Shown here: positions 1 to 9,668 of the stretch, piece by piece
Position numbering within the stretch: position 1 is the first letter of the stretch
Layout of the letters: the number at the start of each line of letters is the position of its first letter
NCBI GenBank assembly: GCA_016630955.3
Contig: CM049988.1
Coordinates: 1,550,001-1,614,000, forward strand
Length of the DNA: 64,000 bases
Reading direction: 5' to 3'
Source: Didymella arachidicola
Taxonomy: Eukaryota > Ascomycota > Dothideomycetes > Pleosporales > Didymellaceae
The notes under the pieces: generated by a model
Databases searched by the model: none
What the model was told of the DNA's origin: nothing
What the model saw: only the letters and a program-made list of their open reading frames with translations
Translations under genes and position numbers: made by a program

Positions 1-125
1 CCTTGACGCTTGAGAATCATGTCTCCACGCTTCAGCATGGCACCGAAGCTTAGGTTCTGGAATGCTAGCTTCTCTGCCACTGCAGAGACGGCTAGAAGGC
101 TGAGAGTAACGATTGAGGTACGCAT
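1..125 (-). CDS. Partial secreted protein, N-terminus only
   Basis: The first 41 codons of a minus-strand gene start at an ATG (125..123, context CGCCACCATG) and run off the left edge. Residues 1-18 form a typical signal peptide: a short basic start, a hydrophobic core (IVTLSLLAVSAV) and a small-residue cleavage region. Two Lys-Arg pairs follow at residues 32-33 and 39-40, which in fungi can be Kex2 processing sites. The product is probably secreted or cell-wall bound. The family cannot be named from this piece. A cleaved propeptide or a small effector-like protein are both possible. Confidence 0.6.
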   Translation of the reverse strand, partial: MRTSIVTLSLLAVSAVAEKLAFQNLSFGAMLKRGDMILKRQ

Positions 126-1276
126 GGTGGCGATGAGGAATTACGAGTGATTGATGTGAATGCTTGAAATTTAGATCCGCTTTCGACGATATTAGATAAG
201 GCGACACGGTCGTGGACGGGGAGGAGATCTTAATATACCACAGGTAGCCCTGCAGCTGGAGCACTTCACCACGCTGGATTGTCATCCATATCAATCGATC
301 AGCTTTCAGCTGCTGATTTTAAAAACAGAAGTGGACCGACAACACTTCACAAGGCGCCCACAGCCACAAGGCGGCACGACCAATGATAGCGTAACGCTGT
401 CCGAAGGTTTACAATGCCCCAATCACGTCTATGCTGCAGTTGTCGCTCGTTGCTGCACAGAGCATTGTTAAGCGAGACCGTTGTCGCTCGTCGCTGCACG
501 GAGCATTGTTAAGCGAGACTGCGACTCCACAAGTGTCTTCACACCTCGCGTTGCTAGCCTCCACGAGAACTATTGCTGTCATTCGGGCAGTACCTGGCTG
601 ATGTGAACCAATCAACGGGCGGAGGCTTGGGTCATGTTGGAAATTTTGATGTATGTTCCTGCATCGGGAGTTGCTATGTTCGGTCGATTTGCGAAAGCCG
701 AGCTACAAGCGTATGGCTAGCAGCAGGGCTGGAGCTTGTGTTGAGGTTGGCTTGAGGCTGACTTCTTGACCGGTGAAAGGCACAGACTGAGGTGGGCGCT
801 TGGTGGTTGTCAATGAGCTGTGAGGTAGGTCCTTTTGAATTAATAGTCTGTTCCAAGTACGAGCCTAAATTCGGTATTGTGCTGTGCTTTCAAAATGTCT
901 GACTGAGCTGTTCGTCGATAGATCGAGGAGCGTGGTGGTCGCAAGGAATATTTGGCCCCCATCTGGTAAGGCGCCACTTGCTCCAGCCTCTTCTTCAGGC
1001 AACCGCGATCAAGCAGCTGCCATCGCTACACAACACTAGTCGTCCAAGTTCATAGGGATTGCAATCACACCAATCGCGCGATCTTCCAGCTCTTTTGAGA
1101 GCCCGCAGCTGAAAGGTACATCCAGCTGAGCTATCTGGATACGATCACTCTGCCTTGCCTTGCCGTACTCACATCGTGGTAGGTGTCCCAGCGAACAGAA
1201 ATTAATGAATGATTATTGCAAGCTATAACTTGTAGGGGTATCTCCATATCTCATACGCAGCATGCATAAGTTTAGC
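126..1276. other. Intergenic, promoter of the secreted-protein gene
   Basis: No convincing gene is seen over 1.15 kb. The part next to position 125 should hold the promoter of the secreted-protein gene. The only structure noticed is a 41-bp tandem duplication at 440-521. Short open frames here start at non-ATG codons and look random. Confidence 0.5.
440..521. repeat. 41-bp tandem duplication
   Basis: Two adjacent 41-bp copies (440..480 and 481..521) begin TTGTCGCTCG. They differ at three positions, all transitions (T/C, A/G, C/T). This could be replication slippage followed by drift or cytosine deamination. Confidence 0.85.
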
Positions 1277-3009
1277 TCAATTGGGAACTTTCTTGAACAC
1301 ATGCCCCTCCCAGCCATCGATATGATCAACAACGACCTCACGGTGAAGCGTGTACTTTCCAAGCTTGGGTAAAATAATTGCCCAAATTAGCCAGTAAATA
1401 CCACCGGCAACGATGACGGCAAAGCCAACAACGCAGTGAAGGTAGTAAGGCAACGTCTCGTACACGCTGTTGCCGTCGCTGGGAGGCACGAAAGGTGCAA
1501 TGACGAGGTAGACGTTGCTAAGGAGGAAGAATATGGTGACAGGTAGCGTAGCCTTGATCGGAGGGTTCCAGTTGTACTCCTTCTTGTGGAGGTACAGCCA
1601 CACCAGACCGGCAGCGACGAAGGCGTTGACGATGGCAAGTGGGTATGAGATGACACTAGAAGCCGTTAGTATGTTGTCAGGATGGGGCGATGAGGGCGCC
1701 GCTTACTTGAGGATGAAGTTGTACGCATCGCCTGGAGGAGGTGCCAGCATGATAACAACGGAGACGAGCCAGTGCTCGAACAGACCAGCAAGAGGGGCAT
1801 TGAAGGGACGGTTGCTTGCCCACAGCCTCGACCAAGGTAGGATACCCTCACGGCCTAGTTCCTGCACAAGTCGACCCTGGCTGAAGATGACACTGAGGAC
1901 ATTGCCAAAAGCTGACAGTGCTACGAAGACGGAGAGCGCACGCTCAGCCTTGGGTCCAAAGACGTTGCGGAAGAGCGATGCAGCTACAAGACGCTTGGAA
2001 GCGATAATCTCCTCTTTGGGAACGGCAGCGAAGTAAGCAATGTTGACAAACATGTACAGGATAGATACAGATCCAAGGGCAAGAGGAGCAGCGGTCTTGA
2101 GGGTGCGGACGGGGTTTCTGGTCTCGCTGAGGGCGTAGTTGGCGTTGCTGTATCCGATGTAGCTCCAGATGACATTGTACAGCGCGGTGACTACTCCATA
2201 TGCGCTTCCAGTGGTGCCCTCGAAGGCGTGGTCGAAGTTATGGGGCTTGTCAATCTTGATTGCACCGCCGAGTGCCGCCCATCCGGCAATGACAATCAGA
2301 AGGATGATGAGCAGCTTGATTACGCCGAGCACGTTCTGGAGCCTTAGGCCCCACTTCAGAGCCAGACCGTGGATAAGGAAAGCAGTGGTGATGCAGGCCA
2401 GACCGATACCACGCTGGTTCCACCGATTGACTTCAACGTTGGCGGCGTGGAGAATGTACTCTCCGAACACAACTGAGTTGGAGCCTGCCCAGCCAAGGAG
2501 AATGACGTATCCAGTGTAAAGGCCAGTAGCTAGGAACTTGGGCTTGCTGTAAACGAACTCGAGGTAGTTCTTTTCGCCTCCGTTCTTTGGGATGGCAGTG
2601 CCAAACTCGAGATAGACGGCCATACCAGCAGCGGCGATCAGCATACCGGCAACCCAAATGAACAGAGATAGGCCAACACTGCCTGATAGCGAAAGAATCG
2701 CACCTGGAGTTGCGAAGATACCAGTGCCAATCATACGGCTGAATATGTCAGTCTATGCTGTAGTGTAGTCGCTCTCCAGTTCTGGACATACTTGAAGACC
2801 AAGAATACAGCTGATGTGACGCCGATCTGACGCTTAGCCTGGCGAACCTGGTAGAGAGATCCATTGTCGATCTCTGAAGGTGGTGCGTCAAGGTCGGACT
2901 GCGGCGAGCCATCGACGGGCGCTGCCTTTGCCTCAGCAGTCGCCCCGTACTTGGAGAAGAACTTGGACATTGTAGACGATGAGGAGGGGATGAGTGGAGT
3001 TGACTCCAT
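1277..3009 (-). CDS. mup1: High-affinity methionine permease (Mup1-like, LAT family)
   Basis: This is a plasma-membrane amino-acid transporter of the APC superfamily. The exons on the minus strand are 3009..2792, 2738..1707 and 1655..1277, giving 542 aa. Intron 1 (53 bp) restores the family motif FNRMIGTGIFATPG across the junction, and intron 2 (51 bp) has a clear TACTAAC branch point. A hydrophilic N-terminus is followed by about 12 hydrophobic segments and a short cytosolic tail. The conserved stretch after TM2 (FGTAIPKNGGEKNYLEF) is typical of L-type/Mup1 transporters. The first ATG in frame is used; a second ATG at 2970 (MSKFFSKYG) is also possible. Fungal Mup1 proteins take up methionine and some related amino acids. 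The exact substrate is inferred from the family. Confidence 0.85.
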
Positions 3010-4014
3010 CTTGCTGGGGCACAAATGGCCTTATACAAATTGCAAGATGTCAGGGTCCTTTGCACATGCGATCCAAGAGCACCTAGAAACCGTGAACCCG
3101 TATTGGCGAAGGCGCGAAGGTGAGCTTGTCGGTCTGTGCGAATGCCGTGCCGTCAGCCACAGCTACAACTGAGGAAGATTTTACGAAACATTTTCTGCGC
3201 GCAGACCTCTTGAATGCTTGAATCCGTCCATGGCGTCGATGTCGTGCTCAAACGCATGGAAAAACTTGCGGGAGCCATGCTGGAAAAGGCAACTGTAGCT
3301 CAGCTAGCGCGATTCGCGATTGCCAGTCTCAAAATCGTCAGTAAGACCACACCAAAAACACACTCATCGCCAGCTTGGCGATGTTACAGCAGATGTTCTG
3401 GAAAGAAGTTACGGAATCCATCGGCTTTACAGAAGGCCTTTTCATCTCTCATGCACCACGAGCGCCGCAAGCATGATGCTCTAATACATTGCTTGAATCT
3501 CACCACGCCGCAAGCTCAAAGGATCGGCTGACTTGCTCAACGAAAATGCGTACACAGTGTCTAACTTGAGATCCTAACCCGCCCGGGGGAGGAGGGTTGC
3601 AACAACGCATTATGCATTTCTTTGTTATGCTTTAGTCTTTCACTGTTAAGGTGTTGCTGAGGTTGTCGAAAGCTCGTCTTCAACAGCCTGTGTTACGCCA
3701 TGCATCATTTGTGGTAGCCTCATGACTATTGATAGGCATCCCATTGGCATAATTCCCGGATGAGCTCTTCTGACCGGGATTGATAGGCTGAACGGTAAGG
3801 TAATCCCGTGACTCTCGATCATGAGGCTGATCGAGAGAGGCTGATGCTTCTTCCTTCGAATGGTGTGCTCGGCTAGAAAGCTGTCATGCCGGCAACGCCG
3901 ACGTAGTCGCGAAACCTTTGAGTACATGGAAGCGGCTTCCGTTTCTGGCAATCTCTCTGATATTGCGAAACGGCGTTGAGCAGATCGAAGGATTTTGTCA
4001 CCTCCTTGCTGTCA
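3010..4014. other. Intergenic with a small hairpin
   Basis: About 1 kb lies between the start of the permease gene and the 3' end of the F-box gene. No gene is supported. A perfect 10-bp inverted repeat lies at 3812-3837. Confidence 0.5.
3812..3837. repeat. Perfect 10-bp inverted repeat (hairpin)
   Basis: CTCTCGATCA (3812-3821) and its exact reverse complement (3828-3837) are separated by 6 bases. It lies about 180 bp beyond the stop codon of the F-box gene, so it may be in that transcript's 3' UTR or be a chance palindrome. Confidence 0.6.
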
Positions 4015-5361
4015 TCACACCCATTCTTCTTTAAGGATCCAGAAGTACCCCCCAAACGAATTATGGCCCCATACACCTACAATACCAAATGGGGTGACTC
4101 TTCCAGTCCACGTCCACGAGTCTCCGAGTCCAAGATACTGCTTAGCTACACTAACCAAGCCATCTTCGCGTACTCGGCCAGTGAGTCGAAAGTCACCATG
4201 TTGGTCATAACCTCTGGTCTCTCGCTCGATATGAGCGCGTATCCTGAGTCGCGTTCGTGCTTCCATAGTGGGTTCTGAAACAATCATCTGTATGCTTTGC
4301 ATCGGCGCGTCAACGACGATAGAGCGATTCCCGAACCGATGATCTGTATAGTAGCCGGTCCAACAACCAGCCAGGAACTCAGGGGCTGTCATTTTTGTTG
4401 TGTGGCATGTTGCGAATAGCCCGGCAGAGCTGCGGTACACGCTTGGTATGTCCATAAATTTTGCAAATGGTATCTTGCACGGCACGGGAAGTTGGCGAGT
4501 CTGACGTTCACAATACGTGGATGCGATGGCTATCAGCAAGAGCGGTAGAGCAGCAGACGCTTGCATCAAAGTCAAATCTCTGATAAAGGTGGCATAGCCC
4601 GGGATTCGCACACTCAATTGCTGTATCACGCTGTCCGCCATGCTTTGCCGTACAGCCAGTGCAGACGCTGCGCCAGCCCAATCAGGCACAAAATGACGAG
4701 TGAACAAGGCGAGAACCTCGCTGAAGTCGTTTGTGGACCCCAGTCGCTGCAGCGTGGTATAGGTAATCATGAAACTGAAGTTGGTGAAGTGCACAGCCTG
4801 GAGCTTAGCGGAAGCTATCCTGTCGCGAGCTTGATCTGCAGTCCGCGACAGCCATCGATTCATCAGCAGCGAAGATGTCGAGTTTGTATTGAATTGACCA
4901 AGCTGACCATGTGGCAACAGGAACATGTCAGGATCCAGGCACCAGGACGCAGGATGATGGAGCGCCAACAGGTGGGGAAGCCAGTCAGCCATGTTTGAGG
5001 TAGTACTTGTCAACCATGCTGTAGGCTTGAGAGTCGACAGCCGGATGAGGTCCTCGACAGCCTGAGCAAGTCGCACTGTATTTCCAGCACTGGATGCATG
5101 GAGCACAAGCTCTCCATCTGGCCATCCGAGCTGCTCCGGCTTCAGCTCCGCGCGACCCGGTTGCCTGTACGTGCTGAGCATGCCATCGATTGCACCAGTC
5201 GTTCTGTTGAAAGAGTTTAAAGCGATGTCCTTGAACAAGAGCGGGTCATTGCATGCTTCGTGGAGTTTGCGATTGGTTCGGATAAGCTGTAGGAGGCTGG
5301 AGCATGGCAGAAATCGTGCCACATGCTGAAGGAGCTCGTTAGGGAGCGCAAGGAGAGACAT
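4015..5361 (-). CDS. F-box domain protein
   Basis: This single-exon gene encodes 448 aa. Residues about 3-45 form an F-box (LPNELLQHVARFLPCSSLLQ, then a second helix beginning with a pattern like LIRTNRKLHEAC). F-box proteins link substrates to SCF ubiquitin ligases through Skp1. A middle region of unknown fold follows. The C-terminus (WTWTGRVTPFGIVGVWG, then GGYFWILKEEW) has a pattern I associate with a group of fungal F-box proteins. The start is the first true ATG; upstream frame-compatible codons are GTG. The substrate is unknown. Confidence 0.75.
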   Translation of the reverse strand: MSLLALPNELLQHVARFLPCSSLLQLIRTNRKLHEACNDPLLFKDIALNSFNRTTGAIDGMLSTYRQPGRAELKPEQLGWPDGELVLHASSAGNTVRLAQAVEDLIRLSTLKPTAWLTSTTSNMADWLPHLLALHHPASWCLDPDMFLLPHGQLGQFNTNSTSSLLMNRWLSRTADQARDRIASAKLQAVHFTNFSFMITYTTLQRLGSTNDFSEVLALFTRHFVPDWAGAASALAVRQSMADSVIQQLSVRIPGYATFIRDLTLMQASAALPLLLIAIASTYCERQTRQLPVPCKIPFAKFMDIPSVYRSSAGLFATCHTTKMTAPEFLAGCWTGYYTDHRFGNRSIVVDAPMQSIQMIVSEPTMEARTRLRIRAHIERETRGYDQHGDFRLTGRVREDGLVSVAKQYLGLGDSWTWTGRVTPFGIVGVWGHNSFGGYFWILKEEWV

Positions 5362-5889
5362 AACAGGAGAAAAGCCGCAAAGTAGAGACAAATTTGGTAG
5401 ACATGGCGACACAGGTAAATGCAGATTTCGATATGGAGACCTGGAAGAGGCGCTGTCAGCAGGTTAGCGTTTCGCTTGCCGTCGACCCCGCAGGTGCCTG
5501 GATTGAAGTGGCGATGCAGCAATTGACGCCTGCAGCGTGACGTGAACGTCTTGAATATCTGATATCGTAGGTTGTTGCAAAGTCATCGCAGAATTGCTTT
5601 TCTTGGTGTTCCATGTCGCAAGCCGTTTCTAAGAGCCACTGTGGACCGCTCAGCGCTCGGCCGACGCTCGACAGCTCAAGCTCCTGGCCAGTCTCGAAAT
5701 CTGTACAAATAGGCAGCCGAAAAGACGCGACTGCAATCACAATGCATTGTTCAGCTTCGCTTCGGGAAGGCGCAAACACGGCCGCTGCTTCCGCGCCTTT
5801 GACATAGTCATCAAGGCTCGACACCACCACCACCGCCTCCCAGTGGACCAAAAAAGACGCTGGTAGGCATTGGAGAACCGCAAAAAAGA
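5362..5889. other. Intergenic, F-box gene promoter
   Basis: This stretch lies between the F-box start and the tRNA 3' end. A minus-strand frame is open over about 130 codons but has no ATG and runs toward the tRNA gene, so I do not call a gene. The sequence probably holds the F-box promoter and the Pol III termination site (the run of A/T next to 5881-5887 reads as T's on the minus strand). Confidence 0.4.
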
Positions 5890-6019
5890 TGGACTCGCGG
5901 GGAATCGAACCCCGGACCGCTCACAAGTCAGGATTACAATATCTTGTTGGCTGCAATGCAGCTGCGAGATGCTCGAAATACCATGCTAAGCGAGAATTAT
6001 ACCACTAAACCACGAGCCC
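5890..6019 (-). tRNA. tRNA-Ala(AGC) with an intron
   Basis: The minus strand folds as a tRNA. The acceptor stem GGGCTCG/CGAGTCC (discriminator A) contains the G3-U70 wobble that marks alanine tRNAs. The D arm is TGGTTTAGTGGTA-like, the anticodon stem is CTCGC/GTGAG with loop TTAGCA-T (anticodon AGC), and the T arm is CGGGG-TTCGATT-CCCCG, which also holds a clear B box. An intron of about 58 nt (5983..5926) sits one base 3' of the anticodon, the canonical eukaryotic position. The mature length is 72 nt before CCA. The isotype rests on the anticodon and the G3-U70 pair. Confidence 0.88.
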
Positions 6020-7282
6020 TTGTTGTTCTTTGATGAAGGATGAAAATTTAGAGCCATTTATAATGTAATTTAATTTGCTGGTTCTCGAGATATCGGCCAA
6101 TTGGTGTGGTGATTGAGCCGCCTGACAACCGACCACTACGCCGAAGTTTTGCCGCATATTCTCGGAGGTGGTTCGCCAACATCAAACCTGCAGCTAGTTA
6201 AAGTTTACAGCCGAACAGTGCAGTATCCGTTGATCGCGGATCATTGAAATAATCGGGGGTCTGACGGATGTCTTCCGCAACACAATTCTTGGCCTGAAAA
6301 CTAGCCGCAATATCCAGCCTTAATCCCATGTGCCTGTCAAACATTCCACTCCAGGTAGTATTCAGTTCTGACCGGTGGGTGTTGAAGGGTATTGCACTTC
6401 ACCCCTGCGGACACTCTTTGCATTTTCGACCATATCATCTCCCAGAGATATAATGCGATGGCCTGTCCCGATTCAAAGTTGTATATTAAGCTTGAGGGCT
6501 TCCAGCAGAACTATTCTCATGGCATTTGATGTCAGTCCTCAAAAAGCCCCAGGTCCGGGGTTCGATCGCCCGCGAGTCCATCGTGCGGTACATGGAGCCG
6601 ACCACGGCACCAATTCTGGAGCGCTTTAGACATTACCGGTCTGAGTCGGACATCTTCTGTATGGACCTGATGGATACAACATCCGCAAAGAAGACGAGGA
6701 AGCTACAGAAATCGCGCGGCGTCGAAACTACAAGTTCTTTAACTTCAAGTGCAAATCTTGTGCATGTAGGAGAGACTCTGGTTAGCACTTCGCACTCTAA
6801 GCTATACTGTCTTTCATCTGGGCGAAACAATAAAACATCCAGAGACCTTGGTTGTTTCTCGCGGCATCCGTTACTTGTTAATCAGGAGCTTTTTTGTCGA
6901 CAACATCAACCCACCGAACACTCATCAAAATCGTTTAGCCCACAAGACTGCTACGCACACACCACAAAGCCTAGAAACGTATTTCAATACCGCAATGAAC
7001 GTTTCTTACACGGTTCAGAGTACCGCCATACGTCGAGTGCGCCTGGTTGAAGCGCTCTTTGTCGCCGAGACAGAGAGGCACAGCCTCCTCCAGCGCCAAT
7101 GCGGCACTCGCCCTTTCAACACCTCCACAGCCTCAGCTTAATCTGCTCAAGCTGAAGGTTGCAGTCTCGCTATATCGCTTGCGAGCGTATCCAGCCTAGC
7201 TGCGGCGTGGTGCTGACAGCTGAACAAATATACATCTACCCCGCCGCAGTCGGCCTTAGGTGAAGAGCAACCGCCGCCTCAA
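6020..7282. other. Intergenic region containing a tRNA relic
   Basis: Apart from the tRNA-like relic at 6496-6582, nothing recognisable is seen. The stretch from about 7145 to 7282 should hold the promoter and leader of the DJ-1/PfpI gene. Open frames over 6526-7050 overlap the relic and look spurious. Confidence 0.45.
6496..6582 (+). pseudogene. Decayed copy of the tRNA-Ala gene
   Basis: Positions 6552-6582 match the T arm, acceptor and 3' flank of the intact tRNA-Ala at 5890-6019 at 29 of 31 bases, but on the opposite strand. The 5' part (GGGCT at 6496, then ATTCTC and ATGGCATTT) resembles the 5' exon and the start of the tRNA intron with about 7 bases missing. The D arm and anticodon stem are lost, so it cannot fold properly. 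Retention of intron-like sequence points to DNA duplication, not retroposition. Confidence 0.6.
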
Positions 7283-8065
7283 ATGATGTCAAACACCACC
7301 ACGTCTCCCGCCTCAGCGACACCATCCGTCAATATTCCTCTCTTCGAGGTGTCAGGCGACAGACCCGTGCACTATGGAATTCTGCTCTTCCCCGGATTCC
7401 AGGCGCTGGATGTTTTTGGCCCTCTCGATGTGTTCAACTCGCTGGCGATGCTGTACAACTTCCCCATGAGACTCACCAATCTTGCAGCAATTCCTGGTTC
7501 TATGCCTACGCATCATCCATCAACCAGCACTCTCATTCCTGCTGGTGCGCATCCCTTGTCGCATTTCTCAGAGAATCTGGTCGTTGACCGCACGCTGGAA
7601 AAGCAGCTGGAGATCCAGGAGTCAGTCAGCGCAAGAAGCGAGGAAGCCATCGATGTTCTTATTGTTCCTGGAGGTGTCGGCACGCGTGGTGATGTTACGC
7701 AGGAGATTGACTTCGTGAAGAGGATGTACCCCACGCTCAAGTCTGTTCTTTCTGTCTGCACAGGCGCGACGATTCTTGCGCGCGCTGGCATCCTGGACGG
7801 TAGGCGCGCAACAACAAATAAACGCGCCTACAAGTGGGCAACAGGGACTGGACCGAATGTCAACTGGGCACCAAAAGCCAGATGGGTAGTCGACGGGAAC
7901 ATCATCAGCAGCTCTGGCATCTCAGCGGGTATTGATGCGTCCTACGCATTTGTTGCACTGAACTATGGAGAGGACATTGCATCAAGCTTGGCGGACAGCG
8001 CTGAGTACGTACGATGGATGGATCCAGATCATGACCCGTTTAGCAAGAGGTGGGGCCTTTCCTAG
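7283..8065 (+). CDS. DJ-1/PfpI family protein (class I glutamine amidotransferase-like)
   Basis: This single-exon gene encodes 260 aa. The DJ-1/PfpI fold is seen from LLFPGFQALDVFGPLDVF (about residues 34-51) through VLIVPGGVGT (125-134) to the nucleophile elbow SVCTGATILARAG with Cys159. The later GISAGIDASYAF segment is the usual C-terminal helix of this subfamily, which includes isonitrile hydratases, transcription-factor GATase1 domains and stress proteins. A 25-residue Ser/Thr-rich N-terminus precedes the fold. Two ATGs are adjacent at 7283 and 7286. The enzymatic activity cannot be fixed from sequence. A cytosolic hydratase, protease-like or glyoxalase-like role is possible. Confidence 0.85.
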   Translation: MMSNTTTSPASATPSVNIPLFEVSGDRPVHYGILLFPGFQALDVFGPLDVFNSLAMLYNFPMRLTNLAAIPGSMPTHHPSTSTLIPAGAHPLSHFSENLVVDRTLEKQLEIQESVSARSEEAIDVLIVPGGVGTRGDVTQEIDFVKRMYPTLKSVLSVCTGATILARAGILDGRRATTNKRAYKWATGTGPNVNWAPKARWVVDGNIISSSGISAGIDASYAFVALNYGEDIASSLADSAEYVRWMDPDHDPFSKRWGLS

Positions 8066-8387
8066 GTTGAGAGACGGCAGCAGCGAGGAACGCCTTACGA
8101 AATGATGCGCACTGCTGACACCAATTCTCAGCAAAGTCTGTACCTCTTGAAGCATTTGGTTGGTGAACAATTGCACAGGTGTGGTCACACGCCTGCGAAC
8201 GCACCTATGAAGCTCTGGCTTCACTTGACGCTTCTATTGTGCTCGATAATTGCAATATTATCCATGAATCTATTGTCACCAGTGCATTTGCGTAGCGACT
8301 CTGCGCCGTCTTTCCAGAACTCCTATCGCCGCCTGCTTACTCCGACCGTATCAACTCTACCAGGACGTATCGTCAACACCGAAGATC
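8066..8387. other. Intergenic or upstream exon region
   Basis: This short gap holds an ATG-started frame (about 8208-8446) beginning with a hydrophobic stretch (MKLWLHLTLLLCSIIAIL). It overlaps the next gene in another frame. It might be an unspliced upstream exon of that gene, but no good splice pair was found. Confidence 0.3.
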
Positions 8388-9412
8388 ATGTTGTGTGGGA
8401 CCACAAAGTCACACAGGCCAGACCGCTTTGCTCCTCTACTCACTGAGATTCGGAGCGGTCTCGGGGACTATTGGACTTTCTACGAAGAGTGTATAGATGG
8501 CATCCTAAACGCAGCCGCCAAACAACAAGACACAACTGCCTGGTTTGAACAGATGCAGCAGCTCGTTGAGGTTTTTGACAAGGTCTGGTTTAGTCACGAT
8601 GGTATCATGTTTCTTCTCCAAGATATGGGCATCTGCGCGCCTGAACAACAGAGTCTAGGTGAAGGGAAGGGTGCCGCGCATGGTATGTATTGCTCATTTC
8701 CGCTTTCACCAGCTTAAACTCCTTAGAGCTGGCTTTCTACATGGACAACCATCACCACCACCACAACAACAACAACAACAACAACAAAGACGACAAAAAC
8801 ATGGCTTCCATGCCAGTCCGCCCATGGACAAGCACGAATCCCCCTCCGTCCCTTCGCCCTCTTCTTCCAAACACGCCTGCCACCGCGGCCTGGCCTCCAC
8901 CCAGAGCGTCCGCTCATTGTACTCGTCATGACCAAAAACGGCAACAAGAGAAGAAGATTCAGCACGTCCACCAGCTAGTCGATGCTCGCCAAAATGTGAA
9001 ACCATTCGACTTCAGTGCGACTGTGCTACCCGAGCTAACGTACCCTGAGAACATCAGAGACTTCTTCTACCCGCGAGACGATATCACCCTCACCGAGAAT
9101 TACCAGCCTCCAGCCCCGAATTCCCTCCGGAAAGCGTCCCACAACCCAGTTCTCTTCAACAATCCGACTATCAAGACCAACATTGCTGAGCACTTTGGGT
9201 ACGTGTCCAAGCACCACCACCACCATGCCCGGCGTCTCAGTTACAGTGTCTGGCAACCTCCCCCAGCGCTGCTTTACAACCCAGAAGACGACGATCTGGC
9301 CGCTTGGAAGAAGCTTTTGGAAGCTGAAAGGGAGGATGAGCAGAACGCGGTGAATGGTGGCTTCGACACTCTGCCGCAGTGGAACGATCGTTTCGACATG
9401 GACTTTGACTGA
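8388..9412 (+). CDS. Hypothetical protein with poly-His/poly-Asn tract
   Basis: Two exons (8388..8682 and 8727..9412) encode 326 aa. The 44-bp intron starts GTATGT and ends CTTAG; splicing it joins two frames that are otherwise out of phase. Residues 1-105 look globular and helical (around WTFYEECIDGIL and FEQMQQLVEVFDKVWFSH). They are followed by His5 (107-111), Asn7 (112-118), a basic Pro-rich linker, another His cluster and an acidic C-terminus ending DMDFD. I do not recognise the family. The start could lie further upstream if a hydrophobic leader exon exists. The His/Asn tract is encoded by CAC/AAC triplet runs, so its length may vary between strains. Confidence 0.55.
8749..8787 (+). repeat. 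CAC/AAC triplet microsatellite in coding sequence
   Basis: A run of CAC triplets is followed by a run of AAC triplets, encoding His5-Asn7 in the hypothetical protein at 8388-9412. Such tracts expand and contract by slippage. Confidence 0.8.
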
Positions 9413-9668
9413 ATGTTCTTGCTGCTACACGGCTTTGCTTCAACGGTTTTGTTTGCCTTTGTTTCCTACTAAGCAGAGCTGGAACTTTGGGGAATGGTCT
9501 GGATATACGAAGGACACGCAGGCTATGTGGTATTGACAGTCGCTATACTTGACGTACACATGATACCCATCAACACGAACACCTGTTTCGATGTTACTCA
9601 GCGTCCAGCCCTCTCTTGTGACTATGCAGACATTCGTGATTCGTCGCTTCTGTTACATGCGTGTTCAC

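Noticed and set aside
5456..5851. 131-codon minus-strand frame near the tRNA
   Set aside because: No ATG, no splice sites and no domain, and the frame runs on toward the tRNA gene.
6526..7050. 174-codon plus-strand frame
   Set aside because: It reads straight through the tRNA relic and has no protein features.
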